17,387 nucleotides of DNA. Source: JAVVEG01 sp032251455. GTDB lineage: Bacteria > Pseudomonadota > Gammaproteobacteria > Pseudomonadales > Pseudohongiellaceae. The stretch's first letter is position 1. Every line of letters begins with the position of its first letter. Positions 14,900 to 17,387 of this stretch are shown one piece after another. The notes under the pieces were generated by a model. It did not search any database and was not told the DNA's origin. It was given only the letters and a program-made list of their open reading frames with translations. A program made the position numbers and the translations under genes. The stretch covers positions 1 through 17,387 of the forward strand of contig JAVVEG010000034.1 in assembly GCA_032251455.1 (NCBI GenBank), in the 5' to 3' direction.

Positions 14900-14948
14900 G
14901 CAATCACCGCTGGAGTAATCACCGCTGGAGTAACCACTGCACGAATAA
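14889..14948. repeat. 15-bp tandem repeat array across the convergent sufE/sel1 gene ends
   Basis: Two exact 15-bp copies (14904-14918 and 14919-14933; minus strand TTACTCCAGCGGTGA) are flanked by two degenerate copies (14889-14903 and 14934-14948), each agreeing at about 10 of 15 positions. On the minus strand each exact copy encodes LLQR-stop, so the sel1 gene has two successive in-frame stops. The degenerate left copy contains the sufE stop codon. Confidence 0.8.
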
Positions 14949-15521
14949 TTGCCGGGCCTGGGTGCGCTGCTCCGTATCCATATCGGCACTGATGGTGGCC
15001 AGCAACTCTTCGGCATCGGCAAATTCATTCTCGCGCGACACATTGGCCCAGAAATGGGCTTGCACCAGGTCGCGGCTGACCCCATCGGCTTCGTGCAGCA
15101 TCAGCGCCAGATTGTATTGTGCCTCGGCGTGTCCCGCCTCGGCGGCCCGGGTATACCAGGCAAAGGCTTCGGCCTTGTCGCGACGGGTGCCGAGGCCGTT
15201 GTAGTAAAGAGTGGCCAGGTTGAAACTGGCATTGACATGACCCTGTTCCGCCGCCAGCCGTGTCCAGCGCAGGGCTTCGGCATAATCCCGGTCCACACCC
15301 AGACCGCTGAAGTAGAGAATACCCAGATTGTACTGAGCCAGGTCCAGCCCAGTTGCTGCTGCCTGGGTAAATTCGCGCAGTGCGGTTGCATAGTCGCCGG
15401 CATCGGCGGCGCGCAAGCCGTCTTCATAATCGGCATGCGCAGACATGAATACTGAGGACATGAACACGGTGGTCATGAACAGGGTTGACCTCAACAGGCG
15501 GTAAGCTCCTGGTCTATTCAT
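14919..15521 (-). CDS. Sel1-repeat (SLR) secreted protein, 200 aa
   Basis: The protein has an N-terminal signal peptide with a likely cleavage after SAHA (about residue 29, before DYEDG), so it is probably periplasmic. After a half-motif (DYEDGLRAADAGDYATALREFTQAAATG) come three Sel1 repeats of about 36 residues: DLAQYNLGILYFSGLGVDRD..., VNASFNLATLYYNGLGTRRD... and AEAQYNLALMLHEADGVSRD.... Sel1 repeats are TPR-like helical hairpins for protein-protein contact; no partner is evident. It is the last of three sel1 genes; its ATG overlaps the end of the middle one by 8 nt. The hydrophobic core of the signal is built from 15-bp repeats, and several Met codons there could serve as alternative starts. 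Confidence 0.88.
   Translation of the reverse strand: MNRPGAYRLLRSTLFMTTVFMSSVFMSAHADYEDGLRAADAGDYATALREFTQAAATGLDLAQYNLGILYFSGLGVDRDYAEALRWTRLAAEQGHVNASFNLATLYYNGLGTRRDKAEAFAWYTRAAEAGHAEAQYNLALMLHEADGVSRDLVQAHFWANVSRENEFADAEELLATISADMDTEQRTQARQLFVQWLLQR
15435..15479 (-). repeat. Three imperfect 15-bp repeats in the signal-peptide coding region
   Basis: On the minus strand TTCATG recurs exactly every 15 bp (beginning at 15479, 15464 and 15449), giving the peptide units FMTTV, FMSSV and FMSAH that make up most of the signal peptide of the 200-aa Sel1 protein. Confidence 0.75.
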
Positions 15522-16092
15522 TGAATTTCTCTATCCAAGCCTGGGCGGCCGATTGGGATTGCAGTATCTGTTCGGTGCTGAGCATTTCCTCGAAGAGGAC
15601 TGCATTGGCGGCTGCGTTTTTGTCGCCCGCAGCAGCTGCCAGCGAGAACCACATATGGGCCAGCATCAGGTCACGGTTGATACCCCGGCCATTGGCATAG
15701 AGCACCGCCAGCGTGAACTGGGAGGGTGGATCGCCGTTTTCGGCGGCCTGTCTGAACCAGCGCACGGCTTCCTGTTGATCGGCAATCATACCCACGCCGT
15801 TCAGGTGCATGACGCCCAGATTATACTGGGCATTCATATTGTCCTGTTCAGCCGCCTTGCGAAACCATGACGCCGCCTGAAACTCGTCCTGAACCAGTCC
15901 GGTACCGGACAGATAACGCAAGCCGAGTTCAAACTGGGCATCATCGTTCCCGTTTTCAGCTTGCTCGACAAGGGCTCCCAGGGGAATTTCAGTCGGCTCT
16001 TGAACCAGCTCTTGAGCCAGCAACCGCGGGGACTGAAATCCCCCCAGACAGATGATCCAGGCGAGAAAATGGAGGAGGGCAGGGTGTTTCAT
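15514..16092 (-). CDS. Sel1-repeat (SLR) secreted protein, 192 aa
   Basis: The middle gene of the sel1 trio encodes a 192-residue protein. A signal peptide (MKHPALLHFLAWIICLGGF, cleavage likely after RLLA near residue 26) implies export. Three Sel1 repeats follow: DDAQFELGLRYLSGTGLVQD..., MNAQYNLGVMHLNGVGMIAD... and PPSQFTLAVLYANGRGINRD.... The tail, with MLSTEQILQSQSAAQAWIEKFNE, resembles the short helical tail of the other two proteins (a stretch around TEQ/KEQ and then a W near the end), so the three probably arose by duplication. The start codon overlaps the stop of the upstream sel1 gene (ATGA, 16089-16092), and its own stop overlaps the next start, so the trio is translationally coupled. 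Confidence 0.88.
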   Translation of the reverse strand: MKHPALLHFLAWIICLGGFQSPRLLAQELVQEPTEIPLGALVEQAENGNDDAQFELGLRYLSGTGLVQDEFQAASWFRKAAEQDNMNAQYNLGVMHLNGVGMIADQQEAVRWFRQAAENGDPPSQFTLAVLYANGRGINRDLMLAHMWFSLAAAAGDKNAAANAVLFEEMLSTEQILQSQSAAQAWIEKFNE

Positions 16093-17144
16093 GGTTTGCT
16101 TGCCTGCGGGTTCTGCTGCAACCAGTTGGTGAGTCGTTGCTCGGCCTCGCTGACCTGTTCCTTGTTCATGTTGGCCTGCAGGGCAGACATCACCGCCAGC
16201 GCCGCATTGTCACCATTATCATGGGCCAGTTTGTACCACATATAGGCGGAGACCGGATCCTGTGGCATACCCATCCCGCTCATGTACAGACGGCCAAGAA
16301 AGGATTGAGCCGGCACATCCCCCAACTGGGCGGCAGCTTCAAACCACTGCCGCGCCTGCACATAATCCTGCGCTACACCCTGGCCGGAAGCAAACAGTAT
16401 GCCGATGCGCGCCATCGCTTCAGGCACGCCCTGCAGGGCAGCCATCTTGAAATAGCGCATGGCCCGGCCAAAGTCCTGTGCCGTACCCTGACCGTTGTTG
16501 TACATCAGCGCGGCATTGAACTGGGCATCCGCGCTGCCGTTGCGGGCCGCCCGCACAAACCACTGCAAAGCCTGCGCGGGGTCAGCCTCGGTCCCAAAAC
16601 CATTGATATACATGACCCCCAGATTGTATTGGGAATCCCCGTGATCCTGCTCTGCCGCCTTGGTGTACCAGTCCAGCGCAGCCGCATAATCGGTCCGCTT
16701 GCCCTGGCCATAGAAATTCATGGTGCCCACTGCATACTGTGCCGCCGCATCGCCCTGTTCAGCTGCCTGCTGATACCAGTGATAGGCCTCCCGGTAATCC
16801 TGGGCCACGCCCTGACCATTGTCATACATACTGGCCAGATAATACTGGGCGCGCACCAGACCCTGCTGCGCAGACAGGGCAAACAGCTGCAGGGCCCGCT
16901 CATAATCCTGCGCCGTGCCTATGCCCTGGTGATACATCAGGCCAAGATTGTACTGCGACAGGGCATGGCCAATTGCTGCGCCTTCAGTGAATTCGGCCAA
17001 TGCTGCAGGAAAATCACCTGCTTCATAGGCCGCCATTCCGCGCTCAAAATCGGCATGCAGTGGCAGAGCCAGCAGGCTCACACACAAGCTGAAAACAATG
17101 GCAGCCGTTCTGACTGCAATGCGGGCAGAGCAGGGTGATGTCAT
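16089..17144 (-). CDS. Sel1-repeat (SLR) secreted protein, 351 aa
   Basis: The first and largest gene of the sel1 operon. The signal peptide (hydrophobic AAIVFSLCVSLLALPLHA, cleavage likely before DFERG at about residue 32) indicates a periplasmic protein. After a TPR-like half motif (DFERGMAAYEAGDFPAALAEFTEGAAIG) come seven consecutive Sel1 repeats of 36 residues, each with the pattern AQYxLGxMYxxGxGxxxDxxxAxxWxxxAAxxG. One repeat has NFYGQGKRTD in place of the usual MYxNGxG. The C-terminal tail is NMNKEQVSEAEQRLTNWLQQNP. GGAGGT (complement of 17155-17160) lies 10 nt before the ATG. The function of the individual protein cannot be predicted; SLR proteins usually act as scaffolds or adaptors. 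Confidence 0.9.
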   Translation of the reverse strand: MTSPCSARIAVRTAAIVFSLCVSLLALPLHADFERGMAAYEAGDFPAALAEFTEGAAIGHALSQYNLGLMYHQGIGTAQDYERALQLFALSAQQGLVRAQYYLASMYDNGQGVAQDYREAYHWYQQAAEQGDAAAQYAVGTMNFYGQGKRTDYAAALDWYTKAAEQDHGDSQYNLGVMYINGFGTEADPAQALQWFVRAARNGSADAQFNAALMYNNGQGTAQDFGRAMRYFKMAALQGVPEAMARIGILFASGQGVAQDYVQARQWFEAAAQLGDVPAQSFLGRLYMSGMGMPQDPVSAYMWYKLAHDNGDNAALAVMSALQANMNKEQVSEAEQRLTNWLQQNPQASKP

Positions 17145-17216
17145 GAATCAGTCGACCTCCAGGGTGTTTATTGATCAGCTTACAGTTTCGCCATCAAGGG
17201 CACTTCCACCGTCAGG

Positions 17217-17264
17217 AGAGCACTTTCGCAGGCATGCGCCAGCCTGTCAAGAAAGTGCAAGCTC
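17217..17264. repeat. Large imperfect hairpin between the sel1 operon and the tRNA promoter
   Basis: GCACTTTC (17220-17227) is perfectly complementary to GAAAGTGC (17251-17258). Inside it, GCAGGC (17228-17233) pairs with GCCTGT (17242-17247, one G-U), and outside it GAG (17217-17219) can pair with CTC (17262-17264). No T-run follows on either strand. It lies in the non-coding 17145-17310 interval, probably in the leader or promoter region of the sel1 operon. A TTGACA on the minus strand (17250-17245) lies within it, but no good -10 is found at proper distance. Confidence 0.5.
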
Positions 17265-17267
17265 AAC

Positions 17268-17295
17268 TTGTCATACCTCATAAAATCTATATAAT
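17268..17295 (+). promoter_or_regulatory. sigma70 promoter of tRNA-Arg
   Basis: TTGTCA (17268-17273) and a perfect TATAAT (17290-17295) are 16 bp apart, placing transcription start near 17302, a few bases before the mature tRNA. The base composition just after the -10 (ACGCACC) is GC-rich, as often seen in stringently controlled stable-RNA promoters. Confidence 0.75.
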
Positions 17296-17310
17296 ACGCA
17301 CCTCTACAAA

Positions 17311-17387
17311 GCACCCGTAGCTCAGCTGGATAGAGTACCTGGCTACGAACTAGGGGGTCGCATGTTCGAATCATGCCGGGTGCGCCA
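17311..17387 (+). tRNA. tRNA-Arg (anticodon ACG)
   Basis: A complete 77-nt cloverleaf: acceptor GCACCCG pairs with CGGGTGC, D arm GCTC/GAGT, anticodon stem CCTGG/CTAGG (one G-U) with loop CTACGAA and anticodon ACG (17345-17347), 5-nt variable loop, T arm GCATG/CATGC around TTCGAAT, then discriminator G and an encoded CCA that ends exactly at the window edge. The A34 would be edited to inosine to read CGU, CGC and CGA. Further tRNA genes may follow outside the window. Confidence 0.97.

Noticed and set aside
16137..17138. 333-codon plus-strand open frame opposite the 351-aa sel1 gene
   Set aside because: Antisense to seven clear Sel1 repeats; its apparent periodicity is just the repeat read backwards.
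17222..17250. Minus-strand TTGACA as -35 of the sel1 operon
   Set aside because: The hexamer at 17-bp spacing is GAAAGT, which matches the -10 consensus at only three positions.
17180..17374. Minus-strand frame of 64 codons starting MIRTCDPLVRSQVLYPAELRVL
   Set aside because: It is antisense to the tRNA-Arg; peptides of this kind are a well-known artefact of translating tRNA complements.

Overview
The window looks like chromosome of a gammaproteobacterium. The evidence is a bacterial RIO-type kinase, a small TIGR02647-like protein, a DUF2750 protein, a PpnN nucleosidase and a Suf iron-sulfur operon with a typical proteobacterial IscR-type operator. I cannot name the genus; a marine, Pseudomonadales-like lineage is a guess from this gene mix. 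The DNA is moderately GC-rich and densely coding. No insertion sequence, prophage or CRISPR array was seen. One run of 100 Ns (7722-7821) interrupts ppnN.

Left part (1-7108). A RIO kinase (+) is followed by a Tat-exported, spermidine-dehydrogenase-like flavoprotein (+), which converges on a glutathione S-transferase (GST) gene (-). A (+) pair follows: a 3-hydroxyacyl-CoA dehydrogenase and a haloacid dehalogenase carrying all the L-2-haloacid dehalogenase catalytic residues. These converge on a three-gene (-) operon: DUF2750 protein, TIGR02647-like protein, and a long GST with an extra C-terminal domain.

Middle (7109-8475). A divergent intergenic region carries a perfect 21-bp inverted repeat. 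It leads into ppnN (+), whose central part is lost in the assembly gap.

Suf operon (8468-14899). sufB-sufC-sufD-sufS-sufA-like-sufT-sufE run in one direction with short gaps or overlaps. Together they supply sulfur mobilisation (SufS with SufE), the scaffold/ATPase complex (SufBCD), a carrier (SufA/IscA-like) and a maturation factor (SufT). A strong sigma70 promoter (TTGACT, 17 bp, GATAAT) is overlapped by a sequence matching the type 1 IscR site at 23 of 25 positions, yet no iscR gene lies in the window. This is the best regulatory observation here.

Right part (14919-17387). Three Sel1-repeat proteins with signal peptides form a tightly overlapping (-) operon that converges on sufE. It is followed by a hairpin-rich gap, a good tRNA promoter and a complete tRNA-Arg(ACG) that ends exactly at the window edge. 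Short 12- or 15-bp tandem duplications recur at gene ends (rio kinase stop, sufS start, both ends of the last sel1 gene).
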